From NCBI RefSeq assembly GCF_029784165.1, contig NC_073695.1, positions 91,457,902 through 91,521,901 on the forward strand: 64,000 nucleotides of DNA, in the 5' to 3' direction. The notes beneath the pieces are model-generated. The model made no database searches. It was not told the origin of the DNA and saw only the letters and a list, made by a program, of their open reading frames with translations. The position numbers were made by a program, and so were the translations under genes. Origin of the DNA: Wyeomyia smithii. Lineage: Eukaryota > Arthropoda > Insecta > Diptera > Culicidae. Shown piece by piece: positions 48,427 through 59,212 of this stretch (position 1 is its first letter; each line of letters starts with the position of its first letter).

Positions 48427-49877
48427 TGGCCGAATATCACCCAGTATAACGTTCAGAAGCCAGAAACCGAGTCAACATGCCATTTTAAAATTCAAGATGA
48501 CAACTTTTTTTTGACCGAATGTCATCCAATATGTGTATTTTTGGTACGAGGTGATGTATAAAAGGTGAAAGGCAAGGATGTTCTCATTTCGATAAAACCA
48601 AGCATTTCAAACGATTTTTCTTTTGAGTTTGAGCGTATCGAATGTCCTGTTCGTTATGCATTTGCAGACTATAAACAAATCGGAAGTTAAATCTTTGGAT
48701 GTAGGTGACATCAATTGAAGTGTTTGAAATCATTTAAATAAAAAAAATGGGCGGAACGAAGTTTGCTGGGACAGCTAGTACATATTTTCTAAATTAACCC
48801 CTTCCTTGACGATGACGGTTTTTTTATTTCTTTTACAATTCTTTCCCCATCGTGGCAATTTTTGCAAATTTTTTAGGCTACATATTTTTTGATTAGCTAA
48901 CTATGACAATTTGTATATCTTTATTATAAAATTTTTTTTGAAGTTTCGTACACACACTAAAGCAGAAAATAGCGATGTTTTCTGTTTTCATACACAGATG
49001 CGCAACCAGTAGTAAAATGAAAATGATTGTTCATAAAGTTTTTTTTTTAAATCATGTTTTTTAACGAAGACTACAAAAGGTTAGCTAAACATTGATGGTT
49101 ATCCGATCAATAAAAGTTTCAATAGAACCAAGGTTGCTGATTCTTGCAGCGATGAAAAGTTCACTGCGTATCGTACTCATCACTGTGGCAGCAACGTCGC
49201 ATGACTGGGAAAATCTATTCGTGTGCGAAAGTATACCATGCACGATGTATAGAGAACCTATTTTGTTTTTCTCTTTCTTTAGATTTTCTCGTTCTTCAAT
49301 AAGTTGCTATTTCGTACAAACCGAACAAACGTTGCTCACTGCATTTGTTCCTCACTACCCGAGCGCGTTCGTTGCGATTATTACGAGAGGCAAGTTTTCG
49401 ATAGCCATGAGCGTTCAGGGCGATTGTTACTTTGAGCAGAATGCTTAAGCGAAATAGTTCTGTGCGCCGCCGCCAATATTGTTGCGTATAGTTCTCATGC
49501 CGTGTTCGCTTTTGCGACGCGGTTCTGCAGTTGAAACCATGCTTGTCTTTTCTCCTAAGAAAACCTCTAGAGTGAATGAGAACATCTTGCACTGCGAAAA
49601 CAACTACTTTCACACTAAAGAGCAAATGAACGCTAATGCTAGAAGAGAACGATAAACGATTTTTATCTGCTGAGCTTCCTGATAGCACTGCGGTGAGATC
49701 TGAAATCTCTCTCTTGCGAGACAATTAACTATGGTGTACTTTTTCACAAGTGTGGACATCACGCACAATAATTACACTGCAGAGCTATCTGCGGTGCGTT
49801 TCGCAGTTGATTTCTTGAGCTTGTCAGAAGAAGAAAAGAGATAGGAAGAAAAAAATAGACTGCGTTGCTCGTGCCGG
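48427..49877 (+). repeat. 1,451-bp tandem duplication, copy 2
   Basis: Directly abuts copy 1. The junction is GTGCCGG|TGGCCGAA, whereas copy 2 ends GTGCCGG followed by TCGAATT. Homology at the breakpoint is only about 1 bp (T), so it looks like non-homologous duplication. Confidence 0.9.
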
Positions 49878-49984
49878 TCGAATTTACGCTGGTGGAATTC
49901 GTTTTTGCAGTGTAGCTACACGATTTTTGCCCGGTAGGTTTTTTTTTCACCTTCCGGACTACGGGAAGTGCGCGGTGAATTTTT

Positions 49985-50405
49985 CACATACTGAGGAGAA
50001 TGACAAGCATGAGTGGACCTCTTTCCTTTATTAACCAATAGTGGACCTTTTGTTATATTAACTCGATATAGTGAACCCCTTTCCTATAGTGGCCCACTCG
50101 CATGATTAACTCAATTCATGCAAAAATTCGAGTTGTTTTCAGAAAACTTTCATCGTCAAACATCTTGTCCAGCCAGTCTGCATAACAGACGTTTATAAAT
50201 TTTGACTTATATTAGGATAAATTGAAATAATCTAGGGTTATTAACACTGATTCGGAATTTAAAAATGTTTTTAATGCAAATAGGCTGAATAAGATATTTC
50301 CCGATGAAAGTTTTCTGAAAATCCCCCGAGTTTCCACATGAATCGATTTAATCTGGCAGGAGGTCCCCAATAGCAAAAGGGGTCCACCACAGATTAATCT
50401 ACCCT
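49985..50405. repeat. TAGTGGACC repeat family, diverged copy
   Basis: Inverted halves carry AATAGTGGACC near the left and GGGGTCCACC ... TTAATCTACCCTA near the right, with an internal TTTTCAGAAAACTTTC / GAAAGTTTTCTGAAAA pair. Confidence 0.65.
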
Positions 50406-50683
50406 AAACCGGATTTTTTTCATCTTTCAAAATACGCTATAATTAGCGGAAAAGTTATGTGAATATTTTCTACTGTCATTTTTACGTAGATTTTACATTA
50501 TTGTTATTTGAGTTCATTGATTCATTGAGATGATTTATTCTGTGAGTCTTATTCAGAAGGCATATACGTTCATGTGATTTTCACGTAGAATTCAACTACC
50601 AATAAAGTGGAAAGCATTTGATTAACTGATAGTTAGTACGTTTTATAAAACGTATAATTTTCGATTGTGGTTTCCCAAATTCT

Positions 50684-50704
50684 TAAGAGAGAGAGAGAGA
50701 GAGA
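50684..50704. repeat. (AG)n microsatellite
   Basis: About nine or ten AG dinucleotides. Confidence 0.95.
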
Positions 50705-51168
50705 AAATAGTTTTCAGAATTTATCGAAATATGTTACTTCGCACGGGCATGCAAAATCGTCAATTCAAAAATGGGTCGAACGACATAAAAACGGACAAAT
50801 ATAAAGACACTCGCCGTTGATAATTACTGTTAGCAGCAACTGTTAATGTTCAGGTAACTCCTGGATCTTTGAACTGAATCTGAGTAAAACCTGTAAGCTA
50901 AAAACTCGATGTCGAATTCTAATGGCCTTTGGAAAGCCATCGAAAAATCCTTTCTATGTTCAGAGACTGAATAACACAACAGCTTCGCAATTTTGATTTC
51001 TGTATATTTTTGCACAGAGAGTTCACGCGATACTTCATTCTGTTTGACGTTTCCAGGTTTCACGTAGTTACTACGTGATAAAACATAGTATGCATGGGAT
51101 TTTCACGTAGATGTTATGTTTGTCAAATAAAATGGCAGAAAATGAATAAGTACAGGAAATTTGACGTA

Positions 51169-52101
51169 CCGTAAACTGGGGTGACTTTGATCACCGGGGT
51201 GACTTTGATCACTTTACCTCTATTTTGAATTTGTGACAAAAAGCGCTCGTATAGCTTGGGATTTGTCGTAATATTCCCTGATTGTGTTTAGATATGTGTA
51301 CATTGCCACTTTTCATGCATTTCCTGCTATTTAAAGAGTGTTTTTAATGCTAAAATAGGAATTGAAAATAAACTGGATTTTGAGTGATTTTTATTGCATA
51401 CAAACAATCGGTTCAAGCAAATACAAAACAACAAGCTGCGATACGTAAAGTTTTTTGATTTTGTTCCCAGATTAGTTCTCAAGATATAAAAATATTATCA
51501 CAACGGTTTTCATTATTTTTTTGCAATATTTTTCCTCAAAGGCAATTTTGAGGCCCAAAAATCTCAATAGCATATCACATGTTTTCTTCTTAACGACGGC
51601 CTAAGACGTCACGTAACATGCAACTTTGGACTATTGGATGAGCAATATTCTATATGGACTAGTTTTTGGTGATTTTAGATCCCCTTCACACTCCGTGGAC
51701 AAACGTTCATAAATATTTTAAAAATTTTGTATGAATCTTTGACATTCGCCAACATAAACTGTTCATGTGAAATGTGAATGGCCCCCAAATGGCTTCTCAT
51801 ATTAATTAACTCGTTTAAGTCGTTTTAGACTGTTCAAATTTGTTAAAGCAATAAAGTCTCACTTCAAATTAATCAAAATAATGGAGTGATCAAAGTCACC
51901 CCGGAATGATGATTGATAAAAAAACTTTAGAGCATATATAAAAACAGCCGAATTGTTGCTCAACTTTTGAAGTAGTAATTGGATCTTGTTCAATGCATGC
52001 CAGTACTCATTTCAAAAATATCAAACAACTTTGTATTCAGTACATTTTGAAAATATTTAGGAAATATTAAAAATAGTGATCAAAGTCACCCCAGTTTACG
52101 G
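51169..52101. mobile_element. 933-bp Tc1/mariner-type MITE
   Basis: The inverted ends start CCGTAAACTGGGGTGACTTT and match over about 26 bp. TA flanks each side (51167-51168 and 52102-52103). The terminal motif GGGGTGACTTTGATCAC is tandemly repeated at the left end, and a further inverted copy lies near 51890. No transposase. Confidence 0.9.
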
Positions 52102-52139
52102 TAACAATGATGTGAAAAATATTTTGAGTGAATGTTTCT

Positions 52140-52290
52140 CGTGATTCGGGTGCAGATTGGCTGGATAAGATGTTTCCCGATGAAAATTTTTCTGAAGAAC
52201 CCCTCGAGTTTTCGAGTAAATTGAGTCAATCTAGCGGATGGTCCTCTATATAGGAAAGGGGTCCGCTATAAGTTAATGTACACTAGATAG
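52140..52290. repeat. TAGTGGACC repeat family, partial copy
   Basis: Right half only: AAGATGTTTCCCGATGAAAA at about 52168, then TTTTCTGAAG, and ending in GGAAAGGGGTCCGCTATAAG. Confidence 0.6.
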
Positions 52291-52382
52291 TACTTTTGTC
52301 GTTTAAGAAAAAATATACCTAATTATTATTCAAATATTGTTGAAAATTTCTTATCCTTAAAAAACACTCTACGCAGGAGATA

Positions 52383-52575
52383 GGGTAAAATTACCTATAG
52401 TGCACTACTTTTCAATAGTGGACCACTCGCCAGATGAACTCAATTCACGCAAAAAAATAGAGAAATTTTCAGAAAACTTCCAGAATAACGAGAAACATTT
52501 ATATCCAAATTCCGATTTATGTTAAGACAAATTGAGTAAATCTCCGGGGGTCCACTAAAAGACGTAGTTTTACCC
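52383..52575. mobile_element. TAGTGGACC MITE, 193 bp
   Basis: The ends are GGGTAAAATTACCTATAGTG and, reversed, GGGTAAAACTACGTCTTTTA. It is flanked by TA on both sides. Confidence 0.75.
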
Positions 52576-52725
52576 TAATCCCAAAATTTGATACCCAGGT
52601 TTTGTGCTGCCACAAATCAAACTTTAAGATTTGAATAAATTGACCTATAGACGGGTGGCCCAATATAGATAAATGAAGCAAAAGGGTCCACTTTAAGTCA
52701 ATTTACTTACCTTTTTTGGATTGTA

Positions 52726-52964
52726 GGGTAAATTAACGTATAGTGGACCCTTTTATTTTATCAATCTATAGTGATCCACCCGTCAGATCAACCTAATTTC
52801 TCTTAACATAAATCGGAATTTATGCATGTTTGTGATGCAGATTAACTGGATAAGATGTTTCCCGATAAAAGTTTTCTGAAAATCCCTCCAATTTTCGCCT
52901 AAACTGAGTTAATCTTGCGAGTGGTCCACTTTAGGAAAGGGGTCCACTATGGGTTAATTTACCC
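52726..52964. mobile_element. TAGTGGACC MITE, 239 bp (best copy)
   Basis: The inverted ends are GGGTAAATTAACGTATAGTG and, reversed, GGGTAAATTAACCCATAGTG. It is flanked by TA (52724-52725 and 52965-52966). The TA duplication suggests the Tc1/mariner superfamily. Confidence 0.85.
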
Positions 52965-53084
52965 TACTTTTCTAATAGAAACATCTGTGTGTCTCCCCTA
53001 GGAACATCTGTGCAAAGATTCAGTTGAATAAAAAATGGTCGAGTGAAATGACTTGCCTTTTTTTAAATTGCTCAAGGGATAACT

Positions 53085-53815
53085 AGGGTAGAGCAACCAT
53101 GGATGGATCACTTCCTTCAGTGGACCACCCTAACGAAAAGCTGTTGATACTCTTGTTTTAAATGGGAATTTACAAATGTTTCTCGTGATTGTGATGCAGG
53201 TTAGCTGGATAAGATGATTTCCGATAGAAATTTCCGGCAGATTTCTTGAGTTTGCGCATAATTTGAGTTGACCCTATCACCGCGGAGAAAAATCAGTTTT
53301 TACATCGAAAAATGACATTCAAACTCATATTACTCAGCAACCGCATGCATAATTGGCACAAACTATATTGCATGTTGAAGATCAATCTTTTCTCTAACTG
53401 CTTAGATCGTTAAAAATTTCAAGTATAGTATAGTAAACTTTCATCGTTAAAAATTGCAAGTATAGTTGTTAAACTGTTATTTAAGTTTATATGTCAGGGG
53501 ATGCCATATGGCATCACCCACGGGGAACGATTTCAACTAACAGGTGTTCACAAAAGAAGTGGTTAATCCAAGGTGGTTCTACCCTACTTGATGAAAATGT
53601 TGACAAGAACTCTCAATTTGACCTATAGTTGACCCCGTTCATATAGTGGACAGATTAACTCAATCAATGCGAAAAATCGAGGGATTTTCAGAAAACTTCC
53701 ATCAAGAAACATCTTTTCCAGCCAATCATGTATAAATTCCGATTTATGTTAGGAGAAATTGAGGTAATCTGACGGTTGGTCAACTATCCGTTATTTTACC
53801 CTATCAGTTTTATCG
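53085..53815. repeat. TAGTGGACC repeat family, two more degenerate copies
   Basis: One copy is at about 53088-53275 and one at about 53590-53812. Both retain the CATCTTTTCCAGCCAAT-type core and fragments of the GGGTAAA ends. The stretch between them (53275-53580) has no recognised feature. Confidence 0.6.
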
Positions 53816-53964
53816 GTCTGAGAAGTTCGTGTTTCTTGAATGTAAAAATGTACACATAATGAGTGCAACATACTCATTAAACATGTGTTTCTCGAATGTG
53901 GCCTTCAATTTAAAAAAATTAAAAATAAAATAATTTATTAAAATATTTTTTTCTTTTTATGAAT

Positions 53965-54130
53965 GCCCAAATCCTGTCAATCAATCTGACAGCTGCTGTA
54001 CTGCTGTCTTTTGAACTAAACTTAACCCCGTTTATTGTGCTCAAATTTTGTGAACCACTCTGACAATCTGACAGCTTGCTGCATTGTTGTCTCACGAAAC
54101 AAACTGAAGCCCATTTATTATGTGCCATTA
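53965..54130. repeat. Two diverged ~82-bp tandem units
   Basis: The unit with CTGACAGCTGCTGTACTGCTGTCT (18+ bp core) at about 53986 recurs at about 54068 as CTGACAGCTTGCTGCATTG. Confidence 0.6.
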
Positions 54131-54662
54131 CCTAGGTTGAGCCAAAGCCTAACGCAGAGTCGGATGCATGATGAGAATCGTTGCTGAAGACTCTATTTTT
54201 CTGGAGCCATAGAGAGTCTAATCGTAGAGCTTCAAGTTTTAGGCTGCGCCGATGTTGCAATTTTTGGTCTTGAGACTAATGACTTTTCTGTGACAAATGT
54301 CACTCTCTGCACCAAGAGCGAAAGTTCACAGGTTTGTTACCTTGAAAGACAATATGGCTTTTAACTGTTAAAGTAAATATTTATATCGATCTGCTTTAAG
54401 TTGGTCAACTGTCCAGCCAGCGAGGGTGTACCTTATCACCACAAAATAAAATTTGTGTTACTTATTTTCGGTCACATTCGCAGCTTGTGAAGTGCTTTTT
54501 AAATTCAGTTTTAACTTTCTAATTACATCCGCATTCTTACCATGTGGAATGCACTAATACAAGCAACGCTGGTAATTTGGATTTGAATGTTTTCGGAAAA
54601 CGCATAAATTTCGCGTTTTTTTCTTTTGCTATGCAAACTAACATTTCTGAGCTTCAATATTT

Positions 54663-54926
54663 TCAATAAAGTGCGTGTGCAAATACATACGCAATTCTCA
54701 ATGTGCTTTGATGATTAGAGGAGTTCATGGTACAAACATATACATGTTCTTCTCTGAAAAAAAATTTTGAGCAGTTAGCACAATTACCACAATCCAAGGC
54801 GTGTAATTTTTGCCAATCACCGGCTTCTCGTTGACAAAATTTATTAGCTTCTTCTACATTGAAGATCACATCGGAAAACACAGAATCAGCAGTAGTCAAA
54901 TAGTTACCAAAAGCGGCAGAATTCAC
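54663..54926 (-). other. Unrecognised 87-codon open frame with a Cys cluster
   Basis: The minus-strand frame includes CGNCANCSKFFF and a further Cys, and is open at its 5' side without a nearby ATG (only GTG). It lies in the intron just upstream of exon 2. No family is recognised; it could be a remnant exon or chance. Confidence 0.2.
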
Positions 54927-54981
54927 TTTAGTCTGTTTTTGAAATAGCTTTTGATGTGTGCTTTTCCATTTTCACTTCCAG

Positions 54982-56031
54982 AAATGTGCGGCACTGATCG
55001 TCTTCGCTCTGGCAGCCATTACTAGGGCCGAGCAGTTTAACGGATACTTCTATCCGAAACCAAGCTGTTCATTTGGAGCTGCCCAAACCGTGTATTTGAC
55101 GCAAACCCAAACTGAATATCAAGTACATACGGAAACTATAGGAGGCGGTCAACAAACTATTACCCAATATTCTTCGATCTACATCACATCCGCATATACC
55201 CAGACTGTTCCGGCATATCGAACGTTGACGGAAACCAACACCTACACCGTAACGCAACCAGGACAAACTTTCTACAACACGATAACACAGCCACCGATCG
55301 TCTCAACTACAACGCGAATTCAACCAACTACAGTATATCAAACAATTCGTGATGTCACTACCGCCACACTGCCACCACAAACCCTGTACAATACAATTAC
55401 ACTACCGCCAGTCGTTAGGACCTCAACAGTTGTACAAACGGTTCCAGTTGTGCAAACCGTTCGTGACGTAGTAACTATCACTGCCCCACCCGTAACACTG
55501 CCACCGCAAATTATCTACTCTACTATTCAACTTCCTGCCATCACAACCACTTCTTACTACACATCGACCACGCGACTGGTACAGACCGTTTATGATACTG
55601 TTATTTCATCAGTACAAGTGCCAGGACCAACCAATTATCAAACTATCACTCAACCAGCACGAACTGTAGTTTCGACAAGCATCAGCTACTCGGCAACTCC
55701 AGTCTATCGCACGCAAACCGATACTCAAACCATTACCCTCCCAGCACCTCCTGCACAATATCGAACAATCTACTCCACTATATCCGTGTCTGGTCAAATT
55801 CAAACCGAGTACAGTGTGGCCACCACCACCCTACGTGACGTCCAGTACATTACCAGTACCGTGACCAGGACTGCTCCCGGAATTCAGTACGACGCTCAAA
55901 CCATTTACTCCACAGTAACCAAGACGTTCTGCGGGCCTGAGAATACCTACTTGCCAGCCGCCGAGGGCAACAATGGAGGTTTCACCGGATTTGGCAGTGG
56001 ATTCAGCCACCGATTCAACCGATTCTTCTAA
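54982..56031 (+). CDS. Secreted Thr/Gln/Tyr-rich repeat protein, exon 2
   Basis: Encodes 349 residues which, with Met-Met from exon 1 (42850-42855), make a protein of 351 aa. Residues 1-18 form a signal peptide with likely cleavage before Glu19. The mature part starts FNGYFYPKPSCSF. Residues 35-317 are low-complexity repeats built on 'Y-x-T-I/V-T-x-P' (YNTITQPP, YNTITLPP, YSTIQLP, YQTITQP, IYSTVTK), rich in Thr, Gln, Tyr, Val and Pro. The only mature cysteines are Cys31 and Cys319, on either side of the repeats. The tail is Gly/Phe-rich (GGFTGFGSGFSHRFNRFF). The alternating pattern suggests beta-strand stacking in an extracellular matrix, most likely cuticle; no chitin-binding R&R motif is present. 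I recognise the general type in insects but no gene name. An in-frame GTG at 54958 lies in the intron and is not the start. Confidence 0.88.
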   Translation, partial: KCAALIVFALAAITRAEQFNGYFYPKPSCSFGAAQTVYLTQTQTEYQVHTETIGGGQQTITQYSSIYITSAYTQTVPAYRTLTETNTYTVTQPGQTFYNTITQPPIVSTTTRIQPTTVYQTIRDVTTATLPPQTLYNTITLPPVVRTSTVVQTVPVVQTVRDVVTITAPPVTLPPQIIYSTIQLPAITTTSYYTSTTRLVQTVYDTVISSVQVPGPTNYQTITQPARTVVSTSISYSATPVYRTQTDTQTITLPAPPAQYRTIYSTISVSGQIQTEYSVATTTLRDVQYITSTVTRTAPGIQYDAQTIYSTVTKTFCGPENTYLPAAEGNNGGFTGFGSGFSHRFNRFF

Positions 56032-56181
56032 AACCGCACGATCACCCACTGTGCCAATTGCACGACGATATTCATAAACGCATATCCGCTGCGTATAAAG
56101 CCAATACTCACTTTTGTTTTCTAGCAACAAAAAGCTGTCAGTGCGATTGTAGCGCCAAGCTCGCTCTCAAATTTAATTGTA

Positions 56182-56187
56182 AATAAA
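56182..56187 (+). terminator. Polyadenylation signal AATAAA
   Basis: The first AATAAA after the stop codon, 151 nt into the 3' UTR. Others follow near 56282, so alternative 3' ends are possible. Confidence 0.65.
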
Positions 56188-56189
56188 TG

Positions 56190-57614
56190 CGAACCTTAAT
56201 GGTATTGAAGTCACAGAAGAGTCACGTAGATCTTTGTGCTAACATCCGAAGAACCCTGCGAAACCATAGCAAAAAAGATCAAATAAATACTTTAGTATTT
56301 ATCGAAGTATAGTTAATAGAGGTAAGAACTAACTAATAATTAATAATTAATTATTGTTAAATTACATGTGAGTTTCGAAAACGTCAATTAGTTTAATCTA
56401 CAGAAAATAAAAAAACGAAGCACAAAATGACCGAAAATTAATTACCGGGATTTCATCAGAAGATAACTATGCGAAATTTATTCATATTATAACATCGTCA
56501 TAAACAAAAGATGCAGCAAACTCATACATAACAAAGAATCCGACTATCCGAATCTTTTCATAGTCTACCGCCTAAAGACAAAAAACTCCCCAACATCTAT
56601 TGTGTTCATATTTGCTATGCATTTAGCGGCCGTTAATATTAACAAATTTGATCTACGCGTAACAGAAATCGGAAGCAGTTCTAGATGGATCTTTGATCGC
56701 GATAACATTAAGTGGAAACCCATGGAGTAAATTAAGGCGCTAATTTATCATACTACGATCATCAAACATGAAACATGCTCAATGAGCGAACGTAGTACGA
56801 ACCTTGCCGCAAACGACCTTCCTAAAGAAGTCAAGTCATCGCACAAGCGGATCTAATCGCAACGCATCCTTCAGCCACTGTGTGGCCGAAAACCTCCCGA
56901 AACTGTTGCCTCTTTCCAATTTACCCTTTTTCTTCTTCGCCATCATTTCTGCCTGCGGTGTAACTAAATATGCGTCGAAGTCATTTTGCGCTGATTATCT
57001 TGTCTACTATAACTCACCCCGCACCGGCGTCGCCGGCGATCTTTATTAGACCACGATATACGCAAAGAGAATTGTATACACCGAGAAGTGAGGAACCCGT
57101 CCTGAAGCTGCACGCGCTTTGCGTCAATGCAAATCTATTTTTCCAAACTGACCATTTTTAGATGAAATGTTCCCACGTTCAACAATCCAGTGCAGAAATT
57201 AATGCATCGCGTGTGAAAGATGAATACAATACAACAAGCTGACTGAAAAATTATAATTTGTTGCCCCAGCTCGACGTGGCTCATAAACCAAACATGCACT
57301 TTACACCGGTGTCAAAAATAGCAAATGAAATTTTGCAATGCATTATGCCTGAGTACTGTGGCAGTAAATTAAAATGTATCGCAATGAAAAGGTACTGTGC
57401 CGGGGATACCAGTTTATACAGCATATTTCTATACATTTTTAACTAGTCTAGCAATGCAAAGGTTTTCGAATCAGCGAAAACTTGCGAATAAAGTCTGGAT
57501 ACTTTACAGATCAAATATATCAACTGACGAAGAGTAGAGGAAGTAGGTTATTCACTTTATTATACGCTTTGTAGTAAGTAAGTATACATAAATTAATATT
57601 TGTTCTTAATATTC
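56190..57614. other. No recognisable gene
   Basis: Region downstream of the secreted-protein gene. Open frames of 60-80 codons show no domain. Confidence 0.4.
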
Positions 57615-57624
57615 AATAGTTGAT

Positions 57625-57840
57625 TAAAAAAAGCAAAGCCTTAAGTGCTACATCCCGATTCGGAACTTAACCTCCTGTTTGTTAAACACAGACTTCGCAA
57701 CCAGCTGTTTAGTGTACAGGACAATTGCGGGGCTAGCGCTACGATCCTACTAACACTAACAGTCTCTCCTGAGCCGAGACTCGAACCTACGACGACTGGC
57801 TTGTTAGGCCAACATCGTACCTCGAGACCATCTGGGAGAT
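57625..57840 (-). mobile_element. tRNA-derived SINE (copy 2)
   Basis: 216-bp relative of the SINE at 30434-30647. The B box is closer to consensus here (GGTTCGAGTCTC on the minus strand). A perfect 10-bp target duplication AATAGTTGAT lies at 57615-57624 and 57841-57850. Confidence 0.92.
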
Positions 57841-57850
57841 AATAGTTGAT

Positions 57851-59209
57851 GAATATTTAATATTATATTTATCTCCATTAGTTGCTCATCTCAGTTTGAA
57901 AAAGTGTAGCAGTTTGATTGACAGCATTATTTCTCAAAAATACATTTTCCATGATCAATGAGTAATGACATTTATTCTCTATCTGCTTTCATTCTGCTTC
58001 AAATGACAAAAACTGCCAATTCATTTATTTCTACTAAGCAAAAAAATGCTCAATTAAACCGGGTGGTGGTTAAATTCGAATAAAAACAAAATGTAAAAAT
58101 GTAAACCAGCTTGGATGCTTCGGTGCTGCCAAAATTGCCTACAAGCAAACTAAGATCAAACATTATATTTTTTGTATGAACACATACTAACGCTTTTCGG
58201 AAGCATATTTGCAGGCGAATCAAATGTATCTATACCAAACTATATACGAAAGTGTGTTACGATAGTTGTAAACAAAACTTAAGCGTTACTCTTTGCATTG
58301 AAATTGAAAAAGCCTTATATTAAGTAATTTGAAAGCTTTCATTATCAAAATTATAGGCGTTATACTACCAAACAAAAACACTGGTTGACAAAAGCGGAAA
58401 AAATGCTGCCTTGAAGCTTCAAATAGCTGCTTTAGATTCTCGTGAAATTTGGTGCCTTTTGCCAGGAATGGCTAACAACCTACAATGTTTCATTTTTTTC
58501 TAGTTTGAGCTTTAGGGTCACATCTGTATTGACTGTTGACCAGTGTAATGGATAATAGAACAAGAACTCCGGTCATTTTTCCATCAATTTTTCGATATCG
58601 TATAACTCCACCCTCAAACTACAGTTCTAAATAGCAAAACATTAATTCATAAAAATGATGATGTTCTTTTCTGTCAGTTTGTCTTGTAAAACTTTGCGAC
58701 TAAAATTTGTTTAACTTTCTACTATCAGAAAAGCTCCGTTCGACGAAGAGAAAAAGCAAATGTGTTTTTTTTTTCGTATATTACCTTAATCGACAAAAAT
58801 TACCCTAGGTTCAAACTGAAAAAATGATATTTTATAATTTTTAACCGTTCCTGAAATTTGCGTAAAGTCTTCAGAGACTTAAATGAAATTTTCCCGTACG
58901 CAAACTAAGAAGCGACGAACCCGGCGAGCAATTGCTCTGCAGCTTTTTGACGCACTTACAAGCTGGCTAGGGGCACTAAAAATTTACAGGAATGAATGGC
59001 GAGAAACTATAACACTGGTCAACACAGGGGCACTCTAAAAGCTCAAACCGGAAAAAAAGAAAAAAATGTTGGTGTCCCTCCCTAGCCAATGGCATATCAG
59101 ACGTGTTATACACAGCAAAGCCTTAGTAGCCATTACCGTTTTTATCAGAGACTTGAAAGAGTTTTCTCGTAAACATTATTTTCTTAACTATATATAAATA
59201 TAAATATCC
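57851..59209. other. No recognisable gene
   Basis: Unassigned AT-rich sequence with no motif recognised. Confidence 0.4.
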
Positions 59210-59212
59210 TTA

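Larger units (their letters stand above)
42856..54981 (+). other. 12.1-kb intron 1 of the secreted repeat protein gene
   Basis: Bounded by the donor GTGAGT (42856) and the acceptor TTTTCACTTCCAG (ending 54981). It has accumulated a Helitron-like tandem array (44930-47332), a 1,451-bp tandem duplication, a cluster of TA-flanked MITEs (50.0-53.8 kb) and a 933-bp inverted-repeat element. Stretches without any recognised feature are 42900-43790, 43900-44900, 49900-49985 and 54130-54660. GC-richer unique sequence at 43850-44300 could hold regulatory sites. Confidence 0.7.

Noticed and set aside
54958..54981. Upstream in-frame extension of the secreted protein starting with GTG
   Set aside because: It lies before a good splice acceptor, GTG is not a normal eukaryotic start, and exon 1 supplies a proper Met-Met start and promoter.
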